Source: Kibdelosporangium philippinense (lineage in GTDB: Bacteria; Actinomycetota; Actinomycetes; Mycobacteriales; Pseudonocardiaceae). Taken from it: a stretch of DNA of 64,000 nt. A model generated the notes under the pieces. It searched no databases and had not been told where the DNA came from. It saw only the letters and a list, made by a program, of their open reading frames with translations. The DNA lies in assembly GCF_021390435.2 (NCBI RefSeq), contig NZ_JAJVCN010000002.1, positions 2,108,001 to 2,172,000 of the forward strand, given 5' to 3'. Of the stretch, positions 34,156-42,116 are shown in pieces. Position numbers and translations under genes: made by a program. Within the stretch, counting starts at the first letter, position 1, and every line of letters begins with the position of its first letter.

Positions 34156-34799
34156 CGATGGAGATTCTCATCGCGGTGCTGGCGGTCGGCGCCGCTGGTG
34201 TCGCGGCGTATCTGATTGGCCTATGGCGTGGACGTGTGGCGGAACGCGCTGAGCTCAACCGCTACATCCACGACAACGTCCTGCAGGCGTTGGAAGCCAT
34301 GGCGATGCGGACGCCGTCGGATTCGGTCGACGCCGAGGCGAAGCTCACCGAGTTCCGGAACCTGGCCAGGGCGCAGGCGATCGCGCTGCGGCGTGGCTTC
34401 GATGAGCTCGCGGTCGGTGGGCGGTTGACCGAGGACCTGGCGGCCGTGGCTACGGATCTGGCGCGTGAAGGGTTGCGCGCGCAGTTGGTGATGGCCGAGA
34501 TCGACGACCAGTTGCCGGAGGCACGGCGGAAGGCCGTGCGTGACGCGACCAAGGAAGCCCTGCGCAACACCTTGAAGCACGCGCAGACCACCCAGGTGAC
34601 CGTTCGGGTGGAGGAGCGGGACGGCGGGATCGCGGTCACCACGCGCGACCACGGCGTTGGTTTCGACATGGCGCAACGACCACGCGGGTTCGGGATCAAC
34701 GAGTCGATCATTGCCCGGCTGAGCCAGGTGGGTGGATATGCCGACATCGTGTCCCGGCCCGGCGGCGGTACGCGGGTCACCTTGTGGGTGCCTAGATAG
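34152..34799 (+). CDS. Short histidine kinase with one membrane anchor
   Basis: A compact 215-residue kinase: one N-terminal membrane helix (ILIAVLAVGAAGVAAYLIGL), a phospho-acceptor helix with NRYIHDNVLQALEAMAM, and a complete ATPase domain (TKEALRNTLKHAQTTQVTV as N box, TRDHGVGFDMAQRPRGFGI as G boxes). There is no sensor domain, so it probably reads its signal through the membrane helix or through protein contacts. The GTG at 34152 overlaps the RR2 stop; an ATG two codons later is an alternative. It is the last gene of the signalling cluster, convergent with the HdeD-type gene 5 bases away. Confidence 0.85.
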   Translation: MTMEILIAVLAVGAAGVAAYLIGLWRGRVAERAELNRYIHDNVLQALEAMAMRTPSDSVDAEAKLTEFRNLARAQAIALRRGFDELAVGGRLTEDLAAVATDLAREGLRAQLVMAEIDDQLPEARRKAVRDATKEALRNTLKHAQTTQVTVRVEERDGGIAVTTRDHGVGFDMAQRPRGFGINESIIARLSQVGGYADIVSRPGGGTRVTLWVPR

Positions 34800-34803
34800 A
34801 GCG

Positions 34804-35370
34804 TCAGGTGCGGGCGAGTTTGCGCAGCCGGAACCCGAGGCCGATCAGGACAACGCCGTAGACCAGCGCGAACACGCCGATGAACGCGGCGATCGCGGCG
34901 ACGCCGAGCGCCGGCCACAGCAGGACCAGCACACCGAAGATCGCCGAGAGCAGGCCAGCCAGGCCGAGCAGGAGTTCGCCTTCGATCTGCTTGCGCAGCC
35001 GGATCGCGGCGGCGATCTCGGCGATGCCCGTGACCAGGGCCCACGCGCCGACCAGGATCGCCAGGGCGGCCACCGTGATGCCGGGCCAGACGATCGCGAT
35101 GATGCCTGCCGCGATGCCGAGGATCCCGCCGAAGACGCGCATGCCGCGGTTGGATTTGTCCGGGTTGCGGAACGCGTCCATCAGCAGGCCGATTCCGTCG
35201 ACCAGGGCGTAGACACCGAAGACGATCGCGAAGGCCAGCGCGGTCAGGCCCGGCCAGATCAGCGTGAACAAGCCGAACAGCACGGCGAGCACGCCGCGCA
35301 GCACCACAAGGCCCCACGCTTTGGGCAGGTCCATCACAACAATCGGGTCGCTGGCATTGGGGCTGGTCAT
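34804..35370 (-). CDS. HdeD-family membrane protein
   Basis: A 188-residue integral membrane protein with six hydrophobic segments in three repeated pairs, each containing the family pattern around G.L....GI..IVWPG (VLFGLFTLIWPGLTALAFAI, GIIAIVWPGITVAALAI, GVLVLLWPALGVAAIAAF). HdeD proteins are linked to acid or envelope stress in enteric bacteria; in actinomycetes the role is unknown. The ATG at 35370 has GGGAGG 6 bases upstream. The C-terminus is basic (GFRLRKLART). Confidence 0.85.
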   Translation of the reverse strand: MTSPNASDPIVVMDLPKAWGLVVLRGVLAVLFGLFTLIWPGLTALAFAIVFGVYALVDGIGLLMDAFRNPDKSNRGMRVFGGILGIAAGIIAIVWPGITVAALAILVGAWALVTGIAEIAAAIRLRKQIEGELLLGLAGLLSAIFGVLVLLWPALGVAAIAAFIGVFALVYGVVLIGLGFRLRKLART

Positions 35371-35533
35371 GGCTGCCTCCCGGGGGGCTCTTGTCCGGGA
35401 CATTCTCACCTGGAGTGACCAGTTGTGCACTCGGACGACTCGTCTTACAAAGTCACAACTCGACGTCGTCGCGGCCTTGGCTGGCGTGACCTGGCCACTC
35501 GGCAACGGCCCACCGCCCAACCAGTGGCTGAGC

Positions 35534-35941
35534 TCAGGGCGAGGTGGCGCCGTCGTCGCGCCATCGGGCGTTGTAGCGCTCACGCTCCACCTGCTTCATC
35601 GCTTTACGGACCTGCGATGCGTATTCATCCGGGTAGCCGTGGCGGGTGACGCGGCTGTCGACGCTGTGGGTCGAGAAGACGAGCGAGTAGTACAGGCCCG
35701 CGTACACGCCAAGGCCGAGGCCGACAAGGACGATCATCAGGTCGAAATCCATCATCACGGCCAGCACCAGGTACAGCGCCGCCAGGATCGGCGCCATGAA
35801 CACGAGGCGTCTGAGCACGTGCCGGATCAGCCATGTCGGCACGGTCGCGTCGTGCAGCACCCATTCGCGATAGCGGTCTGGCAGTTTGCCGCCAACCGCG
35901 TACCACAACCACAGCGCGGGATTAGGCCGTTTCACACTCAT
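35534..35941 (-). CDS. DUF5313 membrane protein
   Basis: A 135-residue protein with the start RPNPALWLWYAVGGKLPDRY typical of DUF5313, a family I know mainly from mycobacteria and relatives. Two membrane helices follow (RLVFMAPILAALYLVLAVMM and MIVLVGLGLGVYAGLYYSLV), and the tail is charged (ASQVRKAMKQVERERYNARW). The ATG at 35941 overlaps the stop of the upstream flavoprotein gene in ATGA, so the two are coupled. No function is known. Confidence 0.78.
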   Translation of the reverse strand: MSVKRPNPALWLWYAVGGKLPDRYREWVLHDATVPTWLIRHVLRRLVFMAPILAALYLVLAVMMDFDLMIVLVGLGLGVYAGLYYSLVFSTHSVDSRVTRHGYPDEYASQVRKAMKQVERERYNARWRDDGATSP

Positions 35942-37017
35942 GGGGTACCACTCCCGTCCAAGTACACACACCCGCCCGCGTCAAGTGTGCGCTGTCGCAG
36001 GTTCGCGTTCCCAGCCAGCATCTGGGTAAGTGACGTTGGCGACTGTGCCGTCCGCAGCACCGCCACGAGGTACGCCACTTCTCCCGATGGCAGCGCGACA
36101 GCTGGCGCGGTGATCAGGCGGGTGTCGAACGGGTAGATCAGGATCGTTCCCGTTGGACCGACGTCGCCGATGGACGCCACGAAACCCGGGACCGCTGCCT
36201 CTGGCAGGAACACGTTCAGCCACGGATGGGGTTTGTCCATGTCCTCGAGCACGAGTCGGTTGGCGAATTCGGTGTACGAGACTTCTTCGTCGAGCGGGAG
36301 GTCCAGGGCGGGCGTGGAGTAGGTCGCCAGTGAGATCTCGAAGGTGCCGTCCGGAAGCGCCATGCCTTCGAGGTAGTCGAAGCGGCGGGACTCCATCAGT
36401 TCACGTTGGGCCGTCATGAATGGCGCCAGGGACGAGAACGGGAGCTTGTAGCGGTAGACGCGCGACGGCGCGGGCACGAGCCGCAGGGTGGCCGACACAA
36501 TGATCCCGTGGCCGCCGTAGCCGCCACGGACCAAGTCGAACAAAGGCGCCCCGGAATCGCATGTCTCAAGCACCCCGTCGGGAGTGAGCACATCCAGCGA
36601 CACCACGTTGTCGACTTGCATCCCGTGGCGATGCGTCATTCCGCCGATTCCACCAACCGAAAGCGTGCCGCCGACCGACAGTTCCAGATAGTCGGTCAGC
36701 ACCGGCGGGGTGAGGCCGGCTTGCAGTGCCGCCGCGAGTACCGAACTCCAGCGGGCGCCCGCACCTGCTGTGACCTGGGTGCCTGTCACGTTGACCGTGT
36801 CGAGGCCGCGCATGTCGACCACCACGCCGTCGGAGATCTGCGCTTGTCCTGCGGTGGAATGACCTTCGCCTCGGGGACGGAGGCGCACTCCTGTGGCCAG
36901 GGCGTCCTTGATTTCTCCCACGGTTCGCGGGCGCAGGACGCCACGGGGTCTGGTGTGCACGATGTGGCCGAAATCGTCTGCTGCCCAGGACAAAACGGCG
37001 TCGTCCGTATTGATCAC
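35938..37017 (-). CDS. FAD-linked oxidase, cytokinin-dehydrogenase-like
   Basis: A flavoprotein of about 359 residues in the vanillyl-alcohol-oxidase/FAD_binding_4 family. The FAD domain has RPRGEGHSTAGQAQISDGVV, with a GHS motif in which the histidine binds FAD covalently in cytokinin dehydrogenases, then DYLELSVGGTLSVGGIGGMT and FDLVRGGYGGHGIIVSATLR. The C-terminal substrate domain fits the same group (FDYLEGMALPDGTFEIS, TGTILIYPFDTR). Bacterial relatives oxidise amines or alcohols; the substrate here is unknown. Start: GTG 37017 places INTDDAVLSW first; GTG 37038 is possible. No signal peptide is visible. It is coupled to the DUF5313 gene. Confidence 0.82.
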   Translation of the reverse strand: MINTDDAVLSWAADDFGHIVHTRPRGVLRPRTVGEIKDALATGVRLRPRGEGHSTAGQAQISDGVVVDMRGLDTVNVTGTQVTAGAGARWSSVLAAALQAGLTPPVLTDYLELSVGGTLSVGGIGGMTHRHGMQVDNVVSLDVLTPDGVLETCDSGAPLFDLVRGGYGGHGIIVSATLRLVPAPSRVYRYKLPFSSLAPFMTAQRELMESRRFDYLEGMALPDGTFEISLATYSTPALDLPLDEEVSYTEFANRLVLEDMDKPHPWLNVFLPEAAVPGFVASIGDVGPTGTILIYPFDTRLITAPAVALPSGEVAYLVAVLRTAQSPTSLTQMLAGNANLRQRTLDAGGCVYLDGSGTP

Positions 37018-37316
37018 GCCCTCATTATTCGCCGTCACGCCCGGTGGACGGCGGTGATCCAGGAATCGCGTCCGCAAGGATCTTGGAATCCCGCCGCGGG
37101 CCTTGGACCGGTCCAATCTGGTGGCCGGAAACCCCTAAGGAACGTCTTCGCAGTTCAACGGATTCTTTCGAACTGGTGTTCGTAACCGGGATAGTCCGGC
37201 ACACGCCCAAAAGGGCGATTGACCGGCCAGCGAACAACAGCGACTCTCTTAATTGACGGTCGCCGCCGGTGCGGTTCGCGGGGAGTCACACCGTGTGCGC
37301 CCAGAGGGAGGCTCCT

Positions 37317-37391
37317 ATGAAGAGTCTGGGTTGTGAAGCGTCGATCCCGTCATTGCATGACCATCCGGAAATAGGTCAATCGCCCGCATAG
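37317..37391 (+). CDS. Possible 24-residue leader peptide
   Basis: A short frame (MKSLGCEASIPSLHDHPEIG plus QSPA) begins with ATG 6 bases after a strong GGGAGG ribosome site and ends 99 bases before the transporter gene. It lies ahead of a stable hairpin (37424-37453). It has no signal peptide or membrane helix. Position and ribosome site suggest a translated leader that controls the transporter; a secreted or modified small peptide is less likely. It is too short to be sure it is a gene. Confidence 0.45.
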   Translation: MKSLGCEASIPSLHDHPEIGQSPA

Positions 37392-37423
37392 CGCGGATCC
37401 TCCTTTTTATATTCGCAGGCCAC

Positions 37424-37453
37424 GGGCCGTCAGCCCTGCTTATCAGACGGCCC
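37424..37453 (+). promoter_or_regulatory. Hairpin between leader ORF and transporter gene
   Basis: GGGCCGTC and GACGGCCC form an 8-bp GC-rich stem around a 14-base loop. There is no T run immediately after it, so it is not a classical terminator. It lies 33 bases after the leader stop codon and 38 bases before the transporter ATG, where a change in folding could affect elongation or ribosome access. Confidence 0.5.
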
Positions 37454-37490
37454 GGCGGTCGCGCACACCCCACTTCGAAAGGGGGATGCG

Positions 37491-38744
37491 ATGAAACCAG
37501 CCGCACCTGTGTCAACCGCGGTTGTCTTCTTGCTCGCGTTGAACCTCCGACCAGCTGTGACCAGTCTCGGAGCCGCTCTCGAAGATGTGTCGGCAGAGCC
37601 GGGAATGACCGCGGCGATCGGTGCCGTGCTTGTGGCGTTGCCTTTGTGGGCAAGCGGAATCGGTGGCTGGGGCACGCCTTGGCTGCGTAAACGCGCCGGA
37701 ATTCACCACGCGGTCACGTGCGCGCTCATCATTCTTGGCATCTCGTTGGTCCTGCGAGTCCAAGGTGGTCCCATACTTCTGCTCTCCGGGACTTTGCTCG
37801 CATGTCTTGCAATTGCAGTCGTCGGCACTGTCCTGCCAGTCCTCGTGCAACCCGCGTCGTCGGGCACGAGAGCCAGTTACACGCTCGCACTGGGTTTCGG
37901 CAGTACGATAGGCGCACTGGTCACGCCCACATTGGTCGCGGCATTCTCCTGGCAGTTCGCATTGGCGTGCTGGGCTTTGCTCGCCGCGATCACTGTCCAC
38001 GTGTGGCAGAGCGCGCCACGGTCCAGCATGGTCTTCGCGCACAGCGCGGTCAGCCCGAGAAGGCTCTTCCATTCCCGCCCGGCATGGCATCTGACTGTCT
38101 ATTTCGGACTGGTGTCCACGTTGACTTTCCTGGTCATGGGCTGGTTGCCGGTGATATTGCGGGACGCCGGGCTGTCCGCGAGCACCGCCGGTTTCTGCCT
38201 GGCGCTGTCGATGGCGATGGGCCTGCCGATGATGTGGCTCGTGCCGTTCTGTGTACACAAATGGCGCAGCCAATGGGTCCTGGTTGTACTACTTGTCGCC
38301 GTGAACGCCATTGGTGTGGTCGGATTGCTTGTCGCACCCGCATTCCTGCCGTGGGTGTGGTCGATCGGCCTCGGTATCGGCATGGGCGGCCTCGCGATGG
38401 CGCTCACCATGATTTCGGTTCGTACGGCAGGCAACGCCGATGTGACAACCGCGCTGTCCGGAATGGTGCAAGGCCTCGGCTATTTCATCGCTGGAGTGGG
38501 CGCGTTGGCGTGCGGCCTGGTGCACAGCATCACTAACGGCTGGACGGCGCCGCTGGTGATGGCCCTTGTCGTGCTTTGCGGACAGGTGTGGTGCGGCGTT
38601 CGGGCCACCCGGCCGGACACCATCGCTCCCAAGCCGCAACCCGTTCCGGAGCCGACCACGATGCTCCCCGAACCCACGATTCCGTTGCCGCGCATGCCGA
38701 TCATGCCGGTGCACCCGCAGGAACGAGTCGGTCAGGAGGGTTGA
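37491..38744 (+). CDS. MFS transporter, CynX/NimT-like
   Basis: A 417-residue major facilitator protein with about twelve membrane segments. The start (VVFLLALNLRPAVTSLGAAL) and the segment VLVALPLWASGIGGWGTPWL are typical of the CynX/NimT group (cyanate or 2-nitroimidazole transport), although the substrates of most members are unknown. The C-terminus is cytoplasmic and proline-rich (KPQPVPEPTTMLPEPTIPLP). AAAGGGGG precedes the ATG. A small frame and a hairpin upstream suggest leader-based control. Its end overlaps the convergent moaC gene by 13 bases. Confidence 0.85.
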   Translation: MKPAAPVSTAVVFLLALNLRPAVTSLGAALEDVSAEPGMTAAIGAVLVALPLWASGIGGWGTPWLRKRAGIHHAVTCALIILGISLVLRVQGGPILLLSGTLLACLAIAVVGTVLPVLVQPASSGTRASYTLALGFGSTIGALVTPTLVAAFSWQFALACWALLAAITVHVWQSAPRSSMVFAHSAVSPRRLFHSRPAWHLTVYFGLVSTLTFLVMGWLPVILRDAGLSASTAGFCLALSMAMGLPMMWLVPFCVHKWRSQWVLVVLLVAVNAIGVVGLLVAPAFLPWVWSIGLGIGMGGLAMALTMISVRTAGNADVTTALSGMVQGLGYFIAGVGALACGLVHSITNGWTAPLVMALVVLCGQVWCGVRATRPDTIAPKPQPVPEPTTMLPEPTIPLPRMPIMPVHPQERVGQEG

Positions 38745-39220
38745 CGCCGGTAGTCGCCGCTGCGGCCGCCGGATTTCGCCTCGAGCCGGATGTCGCCGAT
38801 GACGATGTCCTTGTCCACCGCTTTGCACATGTCGTACACGGTCAACGCGGCAACACTCACCGCAGTGAGCGCCTCCATTTCCACGCCGGTCTTCCCGGTC
38901 ACGGAAACGGTCGCGGTGATGGCCAATGTGCTCGGCCCGTTCGGCTCCAATTCGACGGACACACTGTCGATTCCGAGTGGATGGCACAACGGGATGAGCT
39001 CGCCGGTTTTCTTCGCCGCCATGATCCCGGCGATCCGCGCGGTCGCGAACACGTCGCCTTTCGCGATCTTGCCGCCCGAGATCAGCTCGAGCGTCGCCGG
39101 CTTCATGTGCACCGCGCCTGCCGCGACCGCGACCCGGTGGGTCACGGCTTTCTCGCCGACGTCCACCATGCGAGCCCGGCCAGCCGAGTCCAGATGGGTC
39201 AGGCCTGGTGTGTCGGACAC
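38732..39220 (-). CDS. moaC: Cyclic pyranopterin monophosphate synthase MoaC
   Basis: This 162-residue enzyme converts the MoaA product to cyclic pyranopterin monophosphate, the second step of molybdenum cofactor synthesis. Family blocks are clear: ARMVDVGEKAVTHRVAVAAG, KGDVFATARIAGIMAAKKT, ELIPLCHPLGIDSVSVEL (active-site CHP) and GVEMEALTAVSVAALTVYDM followed by DMCKAVDKD. The GTG start at 39220 lies one base after the moaA stop. The GGAGGA that encodes the last two glycines of MoaA is its ribosome site, so the two genes are translationally coupled. Confidence 0.95.
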   Translation of the reverse strand: MSDTPGLTHLDSAGRARMVDVGEKAVTHRVAVAAGAVHMKPATLELISGGKIAKGDVFATARIAGIMAAKKTGELIPLCHPLGIDSVSVELEPNGPSTLAITATVSVTGKTGVEMEALTAVSVAALTVYDMCKAVDKDIVIGDIRLEAKSGGRSGDYRRQPS

Positions 39221-39221
39221 G

Positions 39222-40253
39222 TCATCCTCCGCGAGTGTGCATTTCTAGGTGGGGGTCCCGTTTCAGATTCTCGAGGCTGACGAAGACCTGCCCATGAGCG
39301 CGCTGGCCAACCCGTTCGACGGCGCCGCGATCGCGTCGTTGCTGCCAGATTCCGGTGATCAGGTCGCGCAGGTCGTCCAGCGACGCGCCGTCGCGCAAAG
39401 GTGTTCGCAGGTCAGTGCCGGTCATCGCGTACAGGCACCGCAGCCACATCCCGTCCGCGGTCAGCCTGCTGCGATCACAGGTCGCACAGAATGGCTGCGT
39501 GGTCGAGGAGATGATTCCGAAAACCGTTCCGTCCGGAAGTTGAAAACGGTCCGCTGGCGCCACATCCGTTTTGTGAAGTTCTTCGACGGAACCGTACGCT
39601 TGCGCCAAATTTTCCAGAATTTCCTGGCGTGAGAAGACTTTTTCCGGCGTCCATCCGGTTGCCCCGCCGACGTCCATGTACTCGATGAACCGGACCTCCG
39701 CCGACATGTTCTTGCCGAATTCGATCAGGTCGGCCAGTTCGTCCTCGTTGAACCCGCGCATCACCACGGTGTCGATCTTCAGATCGGTCAGCCCGGTCGC
39801 CACCGCCGCGTTGATCCCGGCAAGCACGTCGGGATGGGTGCCACGCCTGGTCAGCTGGGAGAACCGGGACGGCTGCAAGGTGTCGAGGCTGATCGTCAGC
39901 CTGTGCAGGCCCGCTTCGCGCAACTGTTCGGCGTGCCTGGACAGCAGCACGCCGTTGGTGGTCATCGCGAGGTCCTTCACGCCGGGCAGCCCGGACAGCC
40001 GCTGGACCAGCTCGGGCAGGCCGCGCCGCAGCAGCGGCTCACCGCCGGTCAGCCGCACCTTGTCGACCCCGAGCGAGACGAAGGCCTCGGTGATGCGTTC
40101 GATCTCCTCGAAGCTCAGCAGGTCCTCGCGCGGCAGCCAGGCGTACTCCTCCTCGGGCATGCAGTAGCGACACCGCAGGTTGCACCGATCGGTGAGGGAT
40201 ATTCGCAGCGCGCCCATCGGGCGACCGAATACGTCGACTGGAATGCCGTCCAC
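39222..40253 (-). CDS. moaA: GTP 3',8-cyclase MoaA
   Basis: This 343-residue radical-SAM enzyme starts molybdenum cofactor synthesis by rearranging GTP. The radical-SAM cluster cysteines are C24, C28 and C31 (DRCNLRCRYC); the SAM contact is VRLTGGEPLLR; the second cluster is held by QPFCATCDRSRLTADG and MWLRC near residues 257-275. The protein ends in the double glycine needed for activity in this family (MHTRGG). A GTG start with an AGGAGG about 13 bases upstream is used. It is coupled to moaC; no further cofactor genes are present in the window. Confidence 0.95.
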   Translation of the reverse strand: MDGIPVDVFGRPMGALRISLTDRCNLRCRYCMPEEEYAWLPREDLLSFEEIERITEAFVSLGVDKVRLTGGEPLLRRGLPELVQRLSGLPGVKDLAMTTNGVLLSRHAEQLREAGLHRLTISLDTLQPSRFSQLTRRGTHPDVLAGINAAVATGLTDLKIDTVVMRGFNEDELADLIEFGKNMSAEVRFIEYMDVGGATGWTPEKVFSRQEILENLAQAYGSVEELHKTDVAPADRFQLPDGTVFGIISSTTQPFCATCDRSRLTADGMWLRCLYAMTGTDLRTPLRDGASLDDLRDLITGIWQQRRDRGAVERVGQRAHGQVFVSLENLKRDPHLEMHTRGG

Positions 40254-40606
40254 ACCCCAGCTTAACCCTCCTATGTGGGTGGCAGTGTTCGTCGCCGATG
40301 TAACGAAGGCCTCGCTGACAGGTGATCGACAGCTGGAATTCCGGATGATGGAAGCAGCGGCGCCGTCCTCGGTGCGGCTCGACCAAACCCGCGAGGATCT
40401 GCGAAAACGCGGATCGGAATTGTCTAGACCATTTAATAGGGCAGATCAAGCCTTTCCAGTTGCCAATTGACACACGTACCGGACAAGTGGTGTGATTCGC
40501 CTACTGTTAGGAAAGTTTCCTATCCAATTCAGCAAGTTCCAGCGCCCACAACTGAACAAAGAGTAACTCGTCAAGCCGCCGCCCCCAACCCCTGCAGGAG
40601 GCATCA
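40254..40606 (+). promoter_or_regulatory. Upstream region of the secreted glycosidase gene
   Basis: About 350 bases separate the divergent moaA and glycosidase genes. Besides the palindrome at 40508-40522 and an excellent AGGAGG ribosome site 5 bases before the GTG at 40607, I see no gene. The promoter boxes could not be placed with confidence; an AT-richer stretch around 40420-40450 may contain one. Confidence 0.5.
40508..40522. promoter_or_regulatory. Palindrome TAGGAAAGTTTCCTA before GH5 gene
   Basis: A perfect 15-base palindrome lies 85 bases upstream of the glycosidase start. Similar AGGAAA/TTTCCT palindromes occur, as far as I recall, in front of secreted polysaccharide hydrolase genes of actinomycetes, where sugar-responsive repressors bind. 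The binder is not encoded next to it. It is a likely operator for substrate induction. Confidence 0.6.
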
Positions 40607-42043
40607 GTGGCACGCTCGAGATGGATCGCGGCCGTGCTCAGCCCCGCGCTGATCACGACGGCGATCGCTGCAGCCGTGTTCACCATTCCGCAAACAGCTT
40701 CAGCTGCTCCCGTCACGTACCAGTCCGAGGACGCGACGATCTCCCAAGGCGTGGTTGAGTCCAATCACAACGGCTACACCGGCTCAGGGTTCGTCAACTT
40801 CGACAACCTGACCGGCAGCTACGTCGAGTACACCGTCAACGCGGCGGCAGCCGGCAGCCACTCGCTGGTTTTCCGGTACGCCAACGGAACCACGGCCAAC
40901 CGGCCGGTCAACGTGACCGTGAACGGCACCCCTGCCGTGTCAGGTCTCGGTTTCCCCGGCACCGGTGCGTGGACCAACTGGCAGAACGTCACGACGAACG
41001 TCGACCTTGTCGCTGGTACCAACACGATCCGCACCACGGCGACCACGTCCAACGGCGGCCCGAACGCCGACTCGTTGATCGTGGACGTCGCGGGGACCGA
41101 ACCGCCACCCGGTCCGGGTGACACCCCGGTCGCGCGCCACGGCCAGCTGAAGGTCTGCGGCACCAAGCTCTGCAACGAGCGCGGCCAGGTGGTCCAGTTG
41201 CGTGGCATGAGCACGCACGGCATCCAGTGGTACTCCCAGTGCATCAAGACCGCGTCGCTCGACGCGCTCGCGAACGACTGGAAGGCCGACATCCTGCGGG
41301 TCGCCATGTACATCCAGGAAGGCGGCTACGAGTCCAACCCGCGCCGCTTCACCGACATGATGCACGGCTACATCGAGGAAGCCACCAAGCGCGGCATGTA
41401 CGTCCTGGTCGACTGGCACCAGCTCTCGCCGGGTGACCCGAACTACAACACCTCGCGTGCCAAGACGTTCTTCACCGAGATCGCCCAGCGGCACAAGGAC
41501 AAGAAGAACATCATCTACGACATCGCCAACGAGCCCAACGGCGTCAGCTGGGCGAACGTCAAGCGCTACGCCGAGGAGATGATCCCGGTGATCCGCGCGC
41601 AGGACCCGGACGGCGTTGTGTTCGTCGGTACGCACGGCTGGTCGACCTTCGGTATCTCTGACGGTCAGAACGAGACGTCAGTGTTCAACAACCCGATCAA
41701 CGCCAGCAACTTCATGTACACGTTCCACTTCTACGCGGCGTCGCACGGCCAGAACTACCTCGACGCGTTGCGCCGCATCGCGGACCGTGTCCCGGTCTTC
41801 GTCACCGAGTTCGGTACGCAGACCGCGAGTGGTGACGGCGGCAACAACTTCAGTATGTCCGACCGCTACATCGCCCTGATGGCGGAGAAGCAGATCGGCT
41901 GGACGAACTGGAACTTCTCGGACGACAACCGTACGGGTGCCGTCTTCAACACCGGTACCTGCGCTGGCAACAACTTCGCGGGCACCGGCGTGCTGAAGCA
42001 GGCTGGTGTGTGGGTGCGCGAGAAGATTCGTGCCGGCCGCTAA
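40607..42043 (+). CDS. Secreted GH5 endoglycosidase with N-terminal CBM
   Basis: A 478-residue exported enzyme. A signal peptide of about 34 residues (ending TASAAP) is followed by a CBM6/CBM35-like beta-sandwich (residues ~36-160: TYQSEDATISQGVVESNHNG, GSYVEYTVN, NADSLIVDV), a PPPGPG linker and a GH5 catalytic domain from about residue 178. The acid/base glutamate is E309 in YDIANEPNG and the nucleophile E401 in VFVTEFGTQ. GH5 domains of this type act mainly as endo-beta-1,4-glucanases (cellulases). AGGAGG stands 5 bases before the GTG. A terminator at 42069-42105 follows, so it is a single-gene unit. Confidence 0.92.
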   Translation: MARSRWIAAVLSPALITTAIAAAVFTIPQTASAAPVTYQSEDATISQGVVESNHNGYTGSGFVNFDNLTGSYVEYTVNAAAAGSHSLVFRYANGTTANRPVNVTVNGTPAVSGLGFPGTGAWTNWQNVTTNVDLVAGTNTIRTTATTSNGGPNADSLIVDVAGTEPPPGPGDTPVARHGQLKVCGTKLCNERGQVVQLRGMSTHGIQWYSQCIKTASLDALANDWKADILRVAMYIQEGGYESNPRRFTDMMHGYIEEATKRGMYVLVDWHQLSPGDPNYNTSRAKTFFTEIAQRHKDKKNIIYDIANEPNGVSWANVKRYAEEMIPVIRAQDPDGVVFVGTHGWSTFGISDGQNETSVFNNPINASNFMYTFHFYAASHGQNYLDALRRIADRVPVFVTEFGTQTASGDGGNNFSMSDRYIALMAEKQIGWTNWNFSDDNRTGAVFNTGTCAGNNFAGTGVLKQAGVWVREKIRAGR

Positions 42044-42068
42044 AGCCATCTCTCCCTGAAGAAAAAAC

Positions 42069-42105
42069 AGCCCCCGAGCCGCGGCCATCCCCGCGCTCGG
42101 GGGCT
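42069..42105 (+). terminator. Terminator after GH5 gene
   Basis: AGCCCCCGAGC and GCTCGGGGGCT form an 11-bp stem with a 15-base loop, followed by TCTTT. It ends the glycosidase transcript and separates it from the tandem IS copies that start 12 bases later. Confidence 0.85.
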
Positions 42106-42116
42106 TCTTTCCCTTA

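Noticed and set aside
37317..37391. RiPP precursor peptide next to a radical-SAM gene
   Set aside because: The radical-SAM protein is a bona fide MoaA with a terminal Gly-Gly and is read from the other side; the peptide lacks a leader/core pattern I recognise.
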